5,482 nt of DNA from NCBI GenBank assembly GCA_041752455.1, contig JBGSWL010000056.1, positions 1-5,482 on the forward strand. Direction: 5' to 3'. The DNA comes from JBGSWL01 sp041752455 (lineage in GTDB: Bacteria > Pseudomonadota > Alphaproteobacteria > Rhizobiales > Rhizobiaceae). The notes beneath the pieces were generated by a model that saw only the letters and a program-made list of their open reading frames with translations, searched no databases and had not been told where the DNA came from. Positions 5,422-5,482 of the stretch are shown one piece after another (within the stretch, counting starts at the first letter, position 1; every line of letters begins with the position of its first letter). The position numbers and the translations under genes were made by a program.

Positions 5422-5482
5422 CGAATGCGCCGACCTCGGCGCGGGTCGGGATAGCCGGCTGCGCCCCGGCCTTCAGGCAGGC
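5414..5482 (-). CDS. Probable ribokinase (PfkB family), last 22 codons (truncated by window edge)
   Basis: Reading the minus strand from the right edge gives ACLKAGAQPAIPTRAEVGAF followed by VS and a TGA at 5416-5414. The GAQPAIPTRAEV pattern is typical of the extreme C-terminus of bacterial ribokinases, after the ATP-binding region. Only the tail is visible, with no catalytic residues, so another PfkB sugar kinase remains possible. A ribokinase here would convert the ribose released by the neighbouring nucleoside hydrolase to ribose 5-phosphate. The two genes face each other, so they would not be co-transcribed. The last codons overlap those of the hydrolase by 8 bp. Confidence 0.65.
   Translation of the reverse strand, partial: ACLKAGAQPAIPTRAEVGAFVS

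Overview
The window looks like ordinary chromosome of a high-GC alphaproteobacterium, most likely of the Rhizobiales. The grounds are the GC-rich third codon positions, GTG starts, an IbpA-type small heat shock protein of the rhizobial kind with a ROSE-like leader, and the style of the protein sequences. I see no insertion sequence, tRNA, rRNA, CRISPR array or phage gene. No wholly new system is evident; the most distinctive elements are regulatory and architectural.

Most of the window (1-4351) is on the minus strand. In transcription order it carries a small heat shock protein gene (4351-3923), then ynjB, ynjC and ynjD (3811-190), which encode a complete ABC importer: periplasmic binding protein, fused double-domain permease and ATPase. 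The 5' end of hrpB, an ATP-dependent DExH helicase, follows and runs off the left edge. The importer genes are tightly packed (gaps of 13 and 21 nt), and ynjD overlaps hrpB by 4 nt (GTGA), so ynjBCD-hrpB looks like one translationally coupled operon. The importer substrate is not revealed by the sequence.

Two regulatory regions stand out. Upstream of the heat shock gene are a sigma-32-like promoter and a 5' leader that folds on paper into an 8-bp helix, then a short hairpin in which a UCGCU motif pairs with the Shine-Dalgarno AGGA around a bulged G. This is the hallmark of ROSE RNA thermometers. In the 111-nt gap before ynjB lies a perfect 8+8 bp inverted repeat (3850-3874) that could be an operator or an RNA hairpin.

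On the right, a nucleoside hydrolase gene (4477-5421, plus strand) diverges from the heat shock gene. It converges on a minus-strand gene whose last 22 codons (5414-5482) resemble a ribokinase C-terminus. The two would form a logical pair: the hydrolase frees ribose from nucleosides and the kinase makes ribose 5-phosphate. Their stop codons are interlocked in an 8-bp perfect palindrome.
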